A stretch of DNA of 64,000 nt. Source: Euborellia annulipes (Eukaryota > Arthropoda > Insecta > Dermaptera > Anisolabididae). The stretch is taken from assembly GCA_023213315.1 (NCBI GenBank), contig JAKCPI010011748.1, positions 1 through 64,000 on the forward strand, written 5' to 3'. Below, one piece after another: positions 34,318-45,474 of this stretch. Numbering within the stretch: position 1 is the first letter of the stretch; each line of letters begins with the position of its first letter. The notes under the pieces were generated by a model, which saw nothing but the letters and a program-made list of their open reading frames with translations, had not been told where the DNA came from and did not search any database. The position numbers were made by a program, and so were the translations under genes.

Positions 34318-34465
34318 TGGGAAAAATTGAGCTTCCTGGAGTCGAACCAGTAACTATCTCCACGCTTTCGCGGCGGGCGGACTATACCTTTATCCTAGGT
34401 CGCCCTAGGTAGTCCGCCGTGGAGGTCCTGGGTCGACTTCAGGGGACGCAATTTTGCCCAGACAT
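34318..34465. repeat. Imperfect palindrome with tRNA-like B-box motifs
   Basis: GAGCTTCCTGGAGTCGAACC on the left pairs with GGTCGACTTCAGGGGACGC on the right. GCGGGCGGACTATACC pairs with GGTAGTCCGCC, around CCTAGGTCGCCCTAGG. Both arms carry GTCGAACC/GGTCGAC sequences like tRNA T-arms, so this may be a head-to-head SINE head. Confidence 0.5.
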
Positions 34466-34469
34466 AATC

Positions 34470-35215
34470 ACAAACACATCTTCCAAGTTATGCTATCTTA
34501 AACGATAAATCGAATGGTTAATGAACACTCTATTTAAGCTATTTAAGCGTTGATTGAAAAAATTCCATCTTTTTCAAAGACTGTATATTTAAAAAAAAAT
34601 GATTTTATACGAGCAAAAGAAATTTAATTAAAAGAAATAGATTAATGTCTTGTTTAAAATAATTTGAAAATATTTTTCCTAGAAACAGTTATTTTCTTTC
34701 TCAATGAGATAAGATGATTTTATTTCTACTTGTCAACGAGACATCTCTAAAGCTCTTTTTCTACTTTCTCTTTCGTCGTTGAATTCTTTATTTTCGGAAC
34801 GTGTTGTTTTGGTTAATATAAGGGTTAAAATAACTGTTCGTTTTATAAAATACAAAATATACCGTTAACAAGCATAATGACTTTAAAAACATTATTAGGG
34901 GTAGAATAGAGGAAAAAAGGCTGCTAATAAGTGTTATAATCACCAACAACCCTTTTGAAAAGGGAAATTCACAAATTTTTCCCTTGAGCAATAAGCCATG
35001 TTGTATCTCTTTATACACGCAAGCATATATGGCAAAAACAGTGATTGACAGACACCCCTAGGGGGGTAGACATTTTTGAAACAAATTAATTAGTAATGAA
35101 TTCTAACAACATCAAAATAATATCTAGTTCTAAATTAGAATCAAATTCTGTGCCTTTTCACATGTATTTGGCTTGGAATAAATTGGAATAAACACAATTT
35201 TTAATTTTAATTGAA
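34470..35215. other. AT-rich intergenic sequence
   Basis: No feature recognised. The minus-strand frame 34788-35018 is AT-driven and not protein-like. Confidence 0.4.
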
Positions 35216-35349
35216 TGCCCTAGGGCTTGGGGTATGGTTTAGCATGCTAACCTCATATACTAAAAGTCGCGGGTTCGGATACCAGACAGTACGATGATTT
35301 TATTTAAGCCATTTGGATACCAAATGGCTTGAATAAAAATGCCTGGACT

Positions 35350-35585
35350 CAGGGGCGGCTCCAAGATGGAAGATATTGGGTAGGCAACTTTCCGGGGTGT
35401 CAACATTTTTAATTAAAGTTAATTGTTTTGTGAAATAAAAACGACAAAGTTGCGTTGACATATCAAATCACATTTAACTACAACAGTGGATATAAATTAA
35501 ATAACTATTAAACTCTTTTGTAGCTTATGCCAAAACCGACATTATTATTGGGTAGGCAGTTGCCTATCCACTAAAGCCGCCCCTG
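35350..35585. mobile_element. hAT-type MITE with 8-bp target duplication
   Basis: CAGGGGCGGCTCCA and its counterpart AAAGCCGCCCCTG are the ends. CCTGGACT flanks both sides (35342-35349 and 35586-35593), and the target lies inside the SINE. TTGGGTAGGCAACT/AGTTGCCTATCCA give further inner pairing. Confidence 0.85.
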
Positions 35586-35612
35586 CCTGGACTCCCAATA
35601 GATATTATAATA

Positions 35613-35880
35613 CAGTAGTTGCTTGATAGCTGGGAATCGTAGATGAGGACGATAAGGAGAAACCAGCTTCCGTTTTCTCTCTCACTTCAATTTATTTGCA
35701 AATATTTGAGCTCATGTGCTCAATTGTTCTCAAATATATTTTTACAAAATTGACAATCTCTCTCATAAAATTCATATATGCACGGAAGATGGCCTCTGTA
35801 TAGGAGCCGAAATATTAGCAAATAAATTGAAGTAGTGAGAGAGAAAAAGGAAGCTGTTTTTTTTTCTCCTTATCGTCCTC
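35613..35880. mobile_element. PLE-type inverted dimer with 13-bp target duplication
   Basis: The arms GATGAGGACGATAAGGAGAA...TTTGCAAATATTTG and their reverse complement (CAAATAAATTGAAG...CTCCTTATCGTCCTCA) pair over about 80 bases. AGATATTATAATA (35600-35612) and AGATGTTATAATA (35881-35893) flank it, a 13-bp duplication with one mismatch. It contains a hammerhead-like core. Confidence 0.65.
35783..35812 (+). ncRNA. Hammerhead-like core in the PLE dimer
   Basis: CGGAAGA, one extra T, a stem II closed by GGC/GCC with CTC/GGA-type inner pairing, then GAAA at 35809-35812. The first base pair position is CGG rather than CUG, so the core is slightly off consensus. Confidence 0.4.
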
Positions 35881-35999
35881 AGATGTTATAATAAAATAAC
35901 GGTTACCATCAAAGTCTTATATAGCCTAAGTTGCCGAAAAGACTGTGTGTATGTGTGTGTGAGTGTGAATGAGAAAAAAGTGTGTTTAAAAAAAAAATT

Positions 36000-37585
36000 T
36001 AATTGATTCTTTAATTGGATAAAAAATATTTTGTTTTAGAATTTATTAATTATTTCATTTTTTTTATTTTTCTATTTTTTTGTTAGTTAATTCGGAATAC
36101 TCGATCTCTTGGGAATATTCGTAAAGGCCATGATTTAAAAAAAAAAAAATATCTCATTAAAAAACTTGTTACCATTTCTAAGAATAAACCTTAAATATCT
36201 CGAATTACATACTGTAAATAAAAAGTGGAAGTATGAGTTAATTTTTTTCTCTTTCTTTGTGAGAAGTAAAATTAAAATACATCTGACTTTCAATTTATGC
36301 ACTTTTGGCCTAATCAGAAATATAATTTTATGAAACGAAAATATAAAATTCACCGTAAGATGGGACATGTGATCCAAAATTACCCCCTTCCCCCTTCCCA
36401 CCGTCACGAAATTTAAAATAAAATAAAAAAATAGAATGTTCTAATTTAAATTATAAAAATATTTTATATTCTTTAAAATTTATTCATCCGTTGGTCCAGA
36501 CAAACGACTAATTAATAGTGTGTACATTTTCTATTAGTATCTCTTTATGGAATCAATTAAAAAACAAACATTTAATTGTTTACCGATTTATTGTATCTCT
36601 ATTAAAAGTTAAGATAATAAATAATTATTTCCTGAATAACTAAGTCCTGGTGAAAGTATTATTTGTTTAAATAGATCACTTTGTTAAAAAATATTTATGA
36701 TAACAAAATGTAAAGCAATTAAATAGGATTTTAGAGGGCAGAACAACAAACTTGATTTGACAAGACACAACTTCTAACTTTTAAGATTCTGGGAAATAAA
36801 GTAGCATAGCTACTCTGAAAGAAAGAGAGAGGAGGAAAAGCTTAATAAATCCTCTGAGCCATATAATGAGCAACAATTAGGAATGTATGAAAATAAGACA
36901 CATGGGAGAGACGATTGATTACATAAGTAAAGTCTTTATGTTAAACCTATTTATATTTCTACTAACTATTAGACTACTTTATAATCCTATAATGGGGAGA
37001 TCAATATTTTTTTCGTTACCATTTGCATTTTTCATTACTTAATTGTTTTTAGGATTGATTTAATTGTGCTTTGCACCTCGAAAAATTATTTTTACAAAAA
37101 TTGAAAAACTCAACTTTTTCATTTTGTGTAGGAAAATAAAGTTTCAAACAAGAAATAAACTACATGAATTTCGTGACATACATCGTAATCCAATCCAGAA
37201 TTTGGATCGATCCTTAGGATTTTAAATCCTATATTAAGTTCTGATTCTTTAATCAAGTTACTTTCATTCGTCCTTTTTTTTGATAATTTTTCCTTCGGAT
37301 CAAAATTGGGTTTGGAATAGGAGTCGTTGAGAAGAAATGTTTCTTTGTTGAAATTTATTCTTCATGTTTTTATTCAGGAACTAAATACCTTTGGAAAAGG
37401 ATCCTAGATCTTTAGAGAAAATTTGTATGTCAGCCCTTTTCTAATCCCAAAATTCGGGATCGGTTCAGATTTAGGGATTTCAATCCAAAATGATCACAAT
37501 CCTGCCTTAATATTATAGTGTAATTGAATCAGATGTTAAATTTCAAAAGTAGCTTTCGATCGTTCTTGTTGTTAACCGGCGTATA
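36000..37585. other. AT-rich intergenic sequence
   Basis: No gene or element recognised. GATCCTAGATC and repeated GGATCG-type words near 37200-37500 do not form a clear structure. Confidence 0.4.
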
Positions 37586-37595
37586 TTTAGTATTT

Positions 37596-37869
37596 CAGGG
37601 GCGTATATAGAAATTTTTTTCGGGGGGGGGGGGCCCGAACTCAAAAATTTTTCTGAGGAAAATTTTTTTTTTAAGAAACTATACTTTTTTTCACACGAAA
37701 TTTTTTGAGGAACATTTTTTCTATTGCGGAACCAAAGTTGTCCATCCTGCGGAAAAATTTGATGCGCTGATGTCTGTATATCCCTATACTGTATATGTAT
37801 ATGTGTTTGGGAAATTTCGGGAGGGGCCCGGGCCCCCTCGGCCCCCCCCCCCCCTTAAATACGCCCCTG
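37596..37869. mobile_element. hAT-type MITE with 8-bp target duplication
   Basis: CAGGGGCGTATATAG and AAATACGCCCCTG are the ends, with G-rich and C-rich blocks just inside. TAGTATTT flanks both sides (37588-37595 and 37870-37877). The 274-bp body is non-coding. Confidence 0.85.
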
Positions 37870-38243
37870 TAGTATTTAATGTATTAGTTAACAATATAAT
37901 GAAAAATGATTAAAAAAAACTAAGGAAGTTTCTCATTGAAGTCATTAGAGGATCCATAAAAATTTTTTATGAGGAAAACTAATCTTTTCTTCTTCTTGTA
38001 AAATATGAACAGGAAATTAGCTTAAAAATTGAATAAGGAGGCATAATACGTCAAAGTACTTCCTCTATATTCTTAATCAATTAAATTTTTATTTTAAAAA
38101 TAAGTATTCTTAAGATTTATCTTTTATCAAGAGTTAGCTTGTTAATTATATAACAACAATCTAATTATTCGTGTATAGTTTATAAAGTCTGAGATGCCGA
38201 AAAACTTTAAAAAAATTAAAGTAAAAGTATCACTTCACATGAC

Positions 38244-38276
38244 TGTTGCAGAATTAGTTGCCGAAACGTTGTATTT
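38244..38276 (+). ncRNA. Degenerate hammerhead-like relic
   Basis: CTGTTGCAGAATTAGTTGCC followed by GAAACGTTG keeps the 3' half of the core, but the CUGANGA part is decayed. Confidence 0.25.
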
Positions 38277-38336
38277 TATTGTAGTAAGTAACATTTTTTT
38301 CTTATATTAATTATTAATTAATATAGGTAATATATA

Positions 38337-38785
38337 CAGGGTGAGTCATGAGGTTTTCCCCAGGTTTATGGAGGTGATTCCTGGCATGATTTTGAACAAA
38401 AAATGTAAATAAACTAATGGGATGAACTTCATAATTAAAGAGTTATGGCAATTTGAAAAAAAGCCTTTTTTTAATTTCAGGATTTCACAAACAAAAATGA
38501 AAATCATACATCGAAAACAAACAATTGTTTAATTTTGTACCATTCTCTTGCATTAAGAGTGGATTTGAAGCAAGTGTTCAAAAATTCCTCCATGCATTTG
38601 AAGGCAAAATAGTAGTATACAATGTGATTGTTATGGAAACGTAACACTCGCTTCATTTGTCTTTTCAAATTGCCATAACTCTTTAATTATGAATTTCATC
38701 CCATTAGTTTATTTACATTTTTTGTTCAAAATCATGTCAGGAATCACCTCCATAAACCGGGGGGAAAACCTCATGACTCATCCTG
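38337..38785. mobile_element. Tc1/mariner-like MITE with long terminal repeats
   Basis: CAGGGTGAGTCATGAGGTTT and its mirror ending ATGACTCATCCTG form terminal repeats of roughly 150-180 bases. TA lies at both ends (38335-38336 and 38786-38787), fitting a TA target. The centre is non-coding. The right end adjoins a family A copy. Confidence 0.7.
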
Positions 38786-38787
38786 TA

Positions 38788-38985
38788 TATAGAGAGAAAG
38801 TATTTTGGATTCATGTCAAAAATTCGAGATTTTGATGGATATACACGTTTTGAGGTCCCCTGAATCCAAAAAAGTGGTTTTCGCGACTTGGTCTGTCCGT
38901 CTGTCAGTGACCAAAATATCTCAAGAACGAAAAGAGTTATGAAGTTGAAATTTTATATTTAAGTTAGCCCCCCCCCCTTACAAAA
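38788..38985 (+). repeat. Family A repeat, 5' half
   Basis: Starts GAGAGAAAGTATTTTGGATT, includes CACGTTTTGAGGTCCCCTGA and ends in the AAATTTTATATTTAAGTTAG block. Confidence 0.7.
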
Positions 38986-39453
38986 AATAAAATTTGTACT
39001 AATAAAAGAAAGATTTCTCCAGAGTATTAATAATTATTGTACATAAATAATATATTGCTTAATTCAGTATCCCAAACAAACCCCTATTTATTGAACAATA
39101 ATCGTAAATAAAACTTGACTCTTTTCATTCATAAACATATTTCTCAGGACCACCCATAGATTTTGATGCCTTTCTTTGACCTTGCTATGAAAGCATGAAT
39201 ATTTCGTCAAAGATTGCCAGAAGGTTAAAAAAAATACACTCTTTTTGATTGATTATTTTTGTTTCAACTTGTCATAGTCATGTAACATCTTCAAAATTGC
39301 TTAATGTGTTTAATATTCTTCAGTAAATAAAAGAGAGGGAAAACATCACCAATAAAAATTGTGAAGGAAAAATCTTATTAAATATTAATTATTAAAAATA
39401 GAGATTTCTCAAGAGATCTCTTTGTGAATGCATATATAAATTTATAAACTTAC

Positions 39454-39641
39454 ATTAAGTTGACACCGATGAGTGTTGATGTAATGAAAGTGGCCGAGGA
39501 TGCTCTTGAAGAGCTGGCTGATGATGCGATAAGCAGCGTAAGGTGAAAGCGCCCCGTCCCCCTCTCAGGTACCAATAGCAAGGTCGTCTTCATTATATCA
39601 TCGCCGGAATGAGAAGAGCGTGACCCTGAACAACGAACGAC
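39454..39641 (-). CDS. Candidate internal exon with strong splice sites
   Basis: On the minus strand a long pyrimidine tract ending TTCTCGATTTCTTCTCCAG precedes a 188-base segment closed by AAT|GTAAGTTT, a near-ideal donor. One frame is open throughout (VVRCSGSRSSHSGDDIMKTT...). GC content is clearly above the flanks. The plus strand also has a rival: ATG at 39469 reads MSVDVMKVAEDALEELADDA then ISS before GTAAGG, which is more protein-like. I cannot decide the strand. The product is not recognised. Confidence 0.4.
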
Positions 39642-39659
39642 CTGGAGAAGAAATCGAGA

Positions 39660-40200
39660 AAGAAAAAATTAGCCACGTGCAACAATACACCTTCAAAAAT
39701 TATAATAATAAATAAAAAATACCCTTAAAATAGTATTTAAAAGATAGGTTATAGGATTCAAGAAATTTTTTTATTATTAGCCTATTCCAAAAAAAGTGAA
39801 AGTTTGAAATAAAATACTATTATATTCAAGAGAGCTTCTTTATTTGTATCGATCAAATATGAGAGTGAGATTATTTGATTGATGATGCTCTTTACAACAT
39901 GGTTTGTCTATTTTGTCAATCCAACTGTATTTACAAATATATATTCCAAGTGAAATAAGAAATTTTTTATTTATTTCGGAATTAGAAGAGTTGTGTCAAA
40001 ATGTTAGTAAATATTTTAATAATAACGAAGCGTTCATATCTATCTGTGCGTTTGTCACAAACCTTTGAAAATTTTTATATAGGCCTAGATTTGTTATCTG
40101 AAGATAACTATGAAAAAATAGGTTATTTTTTATAATACAATTTTTTGAGATATTATAATCAAAAAGCTAAATAGAATTGTCAATTCATCTTTATGTAAGA
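39660..40200. other. AT-rich intergenic sequence
   Basis: No feature recognised. Confidence 0.4.
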
Positions 40201-40204
40201 TTTA

Positions 40205-40320
40205 TATTATGGTGGGTGAAACAACCGTTAGCTTCCGAGAATCGAACCTGGGATCTCCAGGCTATCCGGGGCATCATTGTCATTTCCACTTTTACTAGAC
40301 CACCTGACCCTCGAGCACAC
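40205..40320 (-). mobile_element. tRNA-derived SINE head, fourth type
   Basis: On the minus strand GGTGGTCTAGTAAAAGTGG is A-box-like and CCCAGGTTCGATTCTCGG a good B-box. The spacing is longer than in a tRNA gene, and no acceptor stem pairs cleanly, so this is SINE-like rather than a tRNA gene. Confidence 0.5.
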
Positions 40321-40369
40321 CAATAAAATTTTACATACCCCTATTTATCTAGATAACATTGAAATCTTT

Positions 40370-40545
40370 AATGGGGGCTTACTGGTGTAGTGGGCTAGGA
40401 TGTCGGCTTCTACAAAATAGATCCGCGCTCAAATCCTGGGGGTGAGGGATTTTTTTATTAAATAAAAATATTTATTTAATGTAAAAAAAATGCACACTAA
40501 GAACAAATCGGTGGATCCGTGGTTCGACTCCCGGCGGCACCCTAA
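40370..40545 (+). mobile_element. tRNA-like SINE head and second B-box
   Basis: GGGGGCTTACTGGTGTAGTG and CGCTCAAATCCTGGGGG look like a tRNA head with a weak fold. GTGGTTCGACTCCCGGC at 40512-40530 is a second, separate B-box-like sequence. Neither is a convincing tRNA gene. Confidence 0.4.
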
Positions 40546-40559
40546 CTTGGTTTTATAGA

Positions 40560-41500
40560 GTCAATTCAATTACAGTCCGAAACGATAAAATTTATATAAC
40601 TTACTCCTAGGTCAAATTTATTATTTCAAACACCATACCAATACGGAACAAAGAAATGTGAACAATATATTATTATTTCTTTCTTTTTCTACGGTTAGTA
40701 TTTTTTCTCTCATACTTCCACTTAACCAAATGTTTATAAATTAAAATTCTTTATTTATTAACTTAATTTCTCAATTTTGATTCATATCTGTTTTTTTTTT
40801 TTTTTTTTAATGGAATATTTATAATAAAAGATCCATTGGAAAGAGATCATTAAGTAGACTAGCATTAAGTTTAAAATTGGGAATCCTGTCGTGATTGGAT
40901 CAAGATTGCTCAATATTTGGAATTCTGAAGGAAGAAAGTTGATCTGACCATGAACTCTTCGGAAGAGTCATTGAAATTGTTAAAAAGAAATTTCGTATTA
41001 TTGAAAAAAAAACTGATCGAAAAATTTTTTAAATTATTTATGAAATTTTTTTCTAAAAGAATAAATTATTGAATACATTGAACAAAAGTAGGTAAGTTAA
41101 TTATCATATCGTGAAGTTTTTTTAATATAAAATTTATTTATTTATTTTTTTTAATCCTTGAGACTGGATTATTTTAATCTCTCTTCACCTTGATGGATGG
41201 GTAGATGATACTTTGAAAATTTAAATGATAATAATTAATAAAGAATATTTTAAAGCGACGAGGAACTTTTTAAAAGTCAAAGGTTGTGTAGAATATTTTT
41301 TTATTTTATTTTTGAATGCAAGTATTAAATAAAATTAATGAAACTGTCTATACTGTAATTCTTTTCCTTATTTCATATATAATTTCATCTAGTGGCACGA
41401 GCCTCTTAAAACACGGGTAGAGGATTATATTTGGGTTAATGGTTCTATATTCCCTATTAATTAATTTAAATTATTATAAAAAGTAAATTCCCCAAAATAG
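40560..41500. other. AT-rich intergenic sequence
   Basis: No gene, RNA or element recognised. Confidence 0.4.
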
Positions 41501-41508
41501 TATCTTCT

Positions 41509-41752
41509 TCTTCTTATTATTCCCGAGATGCGGGGTCGGCGGACCTCCTTTTTCTCTCCAAACCTATCATGCGTTTTTGCGACCGGAAGAAATAGGACAG
41601 GCCGGCCCGTCGCACGGTCTAACGCCTGATGAAAAGTGGAAGGTGGAGACAGACATACAAAGAACTGAAGGACTGCCTGTCTCAGCTCGGGTAGCTCGTG
41701 GTCGCCATCCAGGTACCCACAAGATGTGAACCCCTGGGCGAAAATGTCCAAA
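41509..41752 (-). mobile_element. Non-LTR retroelement 3' fragment (copy 1)
   Basis: This block is clearly GC-richer than its flanks and is homologous to 62555-62754; shared words include CGTCGCACGGTCT, CAGCTCGGGTAGCTCGTGGT and GTACCCACAAGATGTG. The minus frame reads AQGFTSCGYLDGDHELPELR, also seen in frame at the other copy. I read it as a LINE 3' region; the clade is not determined. Confidence 0.5.
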
Positions 41753-41934
41753 AATAGTATACGAAACTTAATACAAATAAATTAAGTTAATTAATAAAAT
41801 ACAATAGGAATTAGAAGTTTTAGCAAACAAAAATTTTCTAAACTCCCAATGTGAGGATCAATAGATAATAATAATAATTGATTTTTGCAAGAATTGCAAA
41901 ATCAACCTGTGATTTCATTTATACTAATGAGTTA

Positions 41935-42250
41935 ATATTGCTTTGTTATTGTGTTTTTATTGTTTTGTTTTTGTATTTTTATTGTTTTGTTTTTGTATTA
42001 ATATTGGGGGGCATTTTTATTATTTTAATATTGTATTTATATTGCTTTGGTATTGTATTCTTATTGCTTTGTTTTTGTATTGTATTTATAGTGTTTTGAT
42101 TATGTGTTGGTTTTGTATTATTTTTGTATTCATATTGTTTTGTTTATAAGTATTTTTATATGAATTTGGTATTTTTTATATCCAGTTTTAGCTCAATGGC
42201 CTATGGCTTAAACGGGTAAATAAATAAAAAAAATAAATAAATAAATAATA
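41935..42250 (+). mobile_element. Retroelement 3' tail with TTTTGTATTTTTATTG array
   Basis: Repeats of about 20 bases like TTTTATTGTTTTGTTTTTGT are followed by AGCTCAATGGCCTATGGCTT and an (AAAT)n end. The open frames on the plus strand are low-complexity Phe/Leu/Cys/Tyr runs and not genes. Confidence 0.45.
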
Positions 42251-42254
42251 AAAA

Positions 42255-43020
42255 ATTTAAATGGCGAAAGCTGACAGCCAGCAAATAAATGAAAAAAAAA
42301 AAAAAAAATATTTTATTTAAAAATAGAATTTTTCGAAGTTCTCGTAAAAATTTTATAAATCTCTATCTATAGACTACCATTGAATGTCACGTCTTGGTTT
42401 GCTTGAAAGGTTGTAAAAGAGACGTTTTAAAAGGGTCTCAACTCGTACTCAAATACACAGACAAGGGTCATAAAATACCTTACAAGGTTGACTTACTCTT
42501 CAGTTGCAACTGAGATTTCACTATAGATAAAAAGTTTCCAGGAAGACACCCAATGATTGAAGTTATTTGTATTTTTGACAGGTATATGGATTTTGTTTTA
42601 TACATCATCTTTTGTAAAGAGTTTAGGCGTCGAAGAGGTTTTCCTTCATTAAAAAAAAAAAATCATAAAAGCCTCTCTGGAGTTATAAGTAAAAGTAAAT
42701 AATATAATTTAAATATCAATGAAAAAAAAAATGTAAATAAAACCAATTTAAGGACTATAAAATGAAAGGAAAACATATTATATTAGAAGGGGGAAACCGT
42801 TTCACGGGGCACAACTTAAACACCGTTATAATTTTATTATACATCGTATTACCATCTTATATCTTCTAATTATATTCTAAACATACAAAATACATAAGGA
42901 GTGTGGGGGACTAATTTGTATTTCATAGCGTGCGCTGATTTGTATCTAGTGTAATAAGATTATTTGAGTTTATAATTCACGTATAATATAAAAGTAAAAA
43001 TATTTGATAATCCTTTTTTT
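42255..43020. other. AT-rich intergenic sequence
   Basis: No feature recognised. Confidence 0.4.
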
Positions 43021-43038
43021 TAAGCATCTGAGGCCATA

Positions 43039-43251
43039 AATTAAAATTAAATATACAAATTAAACATTTGTTTCAAAGGTTTTATTAATTATAAAATTAA
43101 CACTTGATACGTATTTCGACAATTTCTTGTCATCATCAGAAGTCCATACATTCTAATCCTTTGAAACAAATAACGTAGTGTTTAATTTGTATATTTAATT
43201 TTAATTTACAAAATGTTTCAACGAGAACCTACGGTCGAAAGTTCAAATCTT
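43039..43251. mobile_element. PLE-type dimer with 13-bp target duplication and hammerhead-like core
   Basis: ATCTGAGGCCATA flanks both sides (43026-43038 and 43252-43264); the target is a SINE tail. The ends share AATTAAAATTAAATATACAA with its mirror, and CTTTGAAACAAATAA pairs with TTTGTTTCAAAGG. The minus-strand core lies at 43114-43139: CTGATGA, extra T, GACAA/TTGTC stem closed by GAAA, then GAAATACGTATC. The second core has been lost by deletion. Confidence 0.75.
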
Positions 43252-43264
43252 ATCTGAGGCCATA

Positions 43265-43970
43265 TTTAGTTAATAGAAATTGATAGGTCGGGAGTAAAAA
43301 AATTATTTTTAATTCAATATGTAAAAAATATATAAATTTTAAGGAAAATTTTTTATTTATCAACAGTCAGTCAACAGTGATTTGCTTATCGTCTCTTTGT
43401 TTAAATTATTTTGATCATCAATCAATTGGTAAAAATAATTTAAACAAAGAGACGGTAAGCAAATTACTGACCCCAAGATAATGAAGCAAGATCTCTATCG
43501 ACAGCGGGTTGATTGGATAAATAAATAAACTTATAAAAAATAAATAAAATGTTTTCTCTGAGATTACAGGTACATAAACTTAAAAGTTTTATAAAAGTCT
43601 ATGTATACAATAACAATAAAAATGAATTTTATTTTTTTCTTAAATATTAATAATATTTGAGGGGCTTTTATATTCGATCTCATAATTGCAGATATCTTAT
43701 CCCTCCACTATTGTCTATCTACTTCATCTCTACTTTACTTAAAATAATAAAAGAATATAAATCAACATTTTATAGTATATTATACTGGAACTGTACCATA
43801 AATCTGAATAACGAGAGTGTATGTTAGGCACTATAAAAAAGAGCATAATAAACGTGAATAAAATGACTAAATCTGTACTTTCAAATAGTTCTAGTACTTT
43901 AAATTAATTTTGAAACTTTATATATTGATAATGGACTTTCTTTAAGAAATACTGTATCCTGCCTTAGTTG
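43265..43970. repeat. AT-rich sequence with one inverted pair
   Basis: ATTTGCTTATCGTCTCTTTG with the following TTTAAATTATTTT pairs with its mirror ending GGTAAGCAAAT at about 43380-43467. Otherwise no feature. Confidence 0.4.
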
Positions 43971-43974
43971 TTTT

Positions 43975-44060
43975 TTTAAGATCGGCCTCTGAGGCCATTT
44001 AGACTAAGAAGTTAATTTTTTTAATTAATTGGTAGGTAGCTAATATAATTTAGAATTTCA
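43975..44060 (-). mobile_element. SINE tail scrap
   Basis: TTTAAGATCGGCCTCTGAGG and CCATTTAGAC are the shared SINE tail in reverse, with no head. Confidence 0.4.
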
Positions 44061-44164
44061 TTCCTTGGTTAGGAGAGTTTTCTCTAAAAAATACGCTAGT
44101 ATTAATTAAATGAGTATTTTAATATAGTAATTAAAACTGTAAATATTGTTAATGGATATTTAAT

Positions 44165-44335
44165 ATTATATTTTAATGGAGCCCTCGGGCCTTGGTGTAA
44201 TGGTTAGCTTGCTGGCAATTTGTACCAAGGGTCCCGTCCCATGCGATAAAAAATTATTTAAATTGAATTTGCTACCAATTTAATTAAATAAATAGGGACA
44301 TAGATGCCGAAAAAAACCTTAAATAAAAATTGAAA
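44165..44335 (+). mobile_element. SINE type 3
   Basis: The head CCCTCGGGCCTTGGTGTAAT and GGTTAGCTTGCTGGC is type-1-like, followed by CCCATGCGATAAAAAATTAT and the AGATGCCGAAAAAAACCTTA tail. It is a mixed or intermediate copy. Confidence 0.55.
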
Positions 44336-44414
44336 AAAATATATATATTTTACTGGAAACAGTAAAACTTTGTACTTGTATTAAGAGCCACTGCACTAAA
44401 ACTTTGCTCACACC

Positions 44415-44575
44415 TGGGCCCTAGCACAGAGGCAGAGAGCTCGCCTCTTGTGCGAAGGTGTCAGATTATCCTAATTTCAAGCAAAAAAATTCTAAATTAT
44501 ATTGGCTACCAATTAATTTAAAAATAGAGAGGGGGCTAAATAATATCAGATGCATAAAAGGACTTGGAAAAAAAA
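44415..44575 (+). mobile_element. SINE type 3, tRNA-like head GGCAGAGAGCTCGCCTC
   Basis: CACAGAGGCAGAGAGCTCGC and CTCTTGTGCGAAGG form the head. The body is TTATATTGGCTACCAATTAA and the tail AGAGGGGGCTAAATAATATC. The B-box is degraded. Confidence 0.45.
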
Positions 44576-44599
44576 ACTATTCACCATTTGAAATTTTGC

Positions 44600-45470
44600 C
44601 AAAGACCTTGATTTTTAAATCATTGGCTCACCTCCCATTATTTTTTGGAATATGATTGACAGACGTTTGAAAAAGCAATGAGAGTGCCTGTATGTTAGGC
44701 AACAAGCAACGCACGACGGAAAATATAAATGAAATTGAACTTGCTCAAGTCTGAATGTCAAGTTGGTTTGGATCCGCTGACCTGTAAAACTAGCGAACGT
44801 TTTCTTCCTGTCCACAATAATAATAACAATTCGCATTCCTTTTAGAAGGAAACGGCAATGCAGAATTTTATTATCTCTCTCTCTCTCTCCCAAACACACA
44901 CAAATAAATCCTTTTAATGCATTGCAATTATATACGCCATGAAAATAAGTTTTTATTTTAAATTCTCCTCTTATTTTTTCCAAAAGTGAATACTTTTTTT
45001 TTTATTGTTAAACAAAAATAACTTCAATTTTTTTTAAACAATCTAAAATGATTATTCAAAAATTTTAAATTTATTTAAATTCGTTGCCTTGTTACTTGTT
45101 TTGCCCAATTTCAACTCATTAGAGTTTCTTTAGGTTACCCCAACTTGGTAGCGAAGCCTGGGAGAAATATGTAGCAAGTTAATTTAAATAAATTTAGGAA
45201 TAAATTTTATCTAAAACCAAGGGGATTAATTTTTTTGTTAAAAAAAAAAAAAAAAATTCATTATGCATTTAATTTTAAACACGCAAATAACTAGATGCAG
45301 AAAAAAAACCCTTGAAATTGTTGACTTGTTTAATTATTTTGATTATATTAAAATTAATTTGAAGAGGATTACAATCGCTAAACAACCAGCAAAAATAAAA
45401 AATAAATTTAACAATTGTCCCCACAATTGATTTCTTCATTAATTAATTTTTAATATAATTGAGTTAAGAA
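44600..45470. other. Mixed sequence, no gene confirmed
   Basis: A minus-strand frame at 44615-44983 is open for 122 codons with a moderately balanced composition (Cys- and His-containing C-terminal part). I see no domain, splice signal or repeat partner, so I do not call it a gene. The rest is AT-rich. Confidence 0.3.
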
Positions 45471-45474
45471 TTCT

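Larger units (their letters stand above)
35221..35998 (+). mobile_element. tRNA-derived SINE, type 1, split by two later insertions
   Basis: The head (GGCTTGGGGTATGGTTTAGC, B-box region CGCGGGTTCGGATACC) and middle lie at 35221-35341. After a hAT MITE the SINE resumes with CCTGGACTCCCAATAGATAT to 35612, and after a PLE dimer it resumes at about 35881 with the TATAGCCTAAGTTGCCGAAA tail, (TG)n and poly(A). The three pieces join in the right order. Confidence 0.8.

Noticed and set aside
40370..40445. Possible tRNA gene
   Set aside because: A-box and B-box words are present but the cloverleaf stems are poor; it fits a SINE head better.
41878..42149. Plus-strand frames rich in Phe, Leu, Tyr and Cys that look like membrane segments
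   Set aside because: They are encoded by a TTTTGTATTTTTATTG tandem array in a retroelement tail, so the hydrophobicity is a composition artefact.
44615..44983. 122-codon minus-strand frame
   Set aside because: No domain, start context, splice site or homologous repeat supports it; it includes a GA/CT microsatellite.
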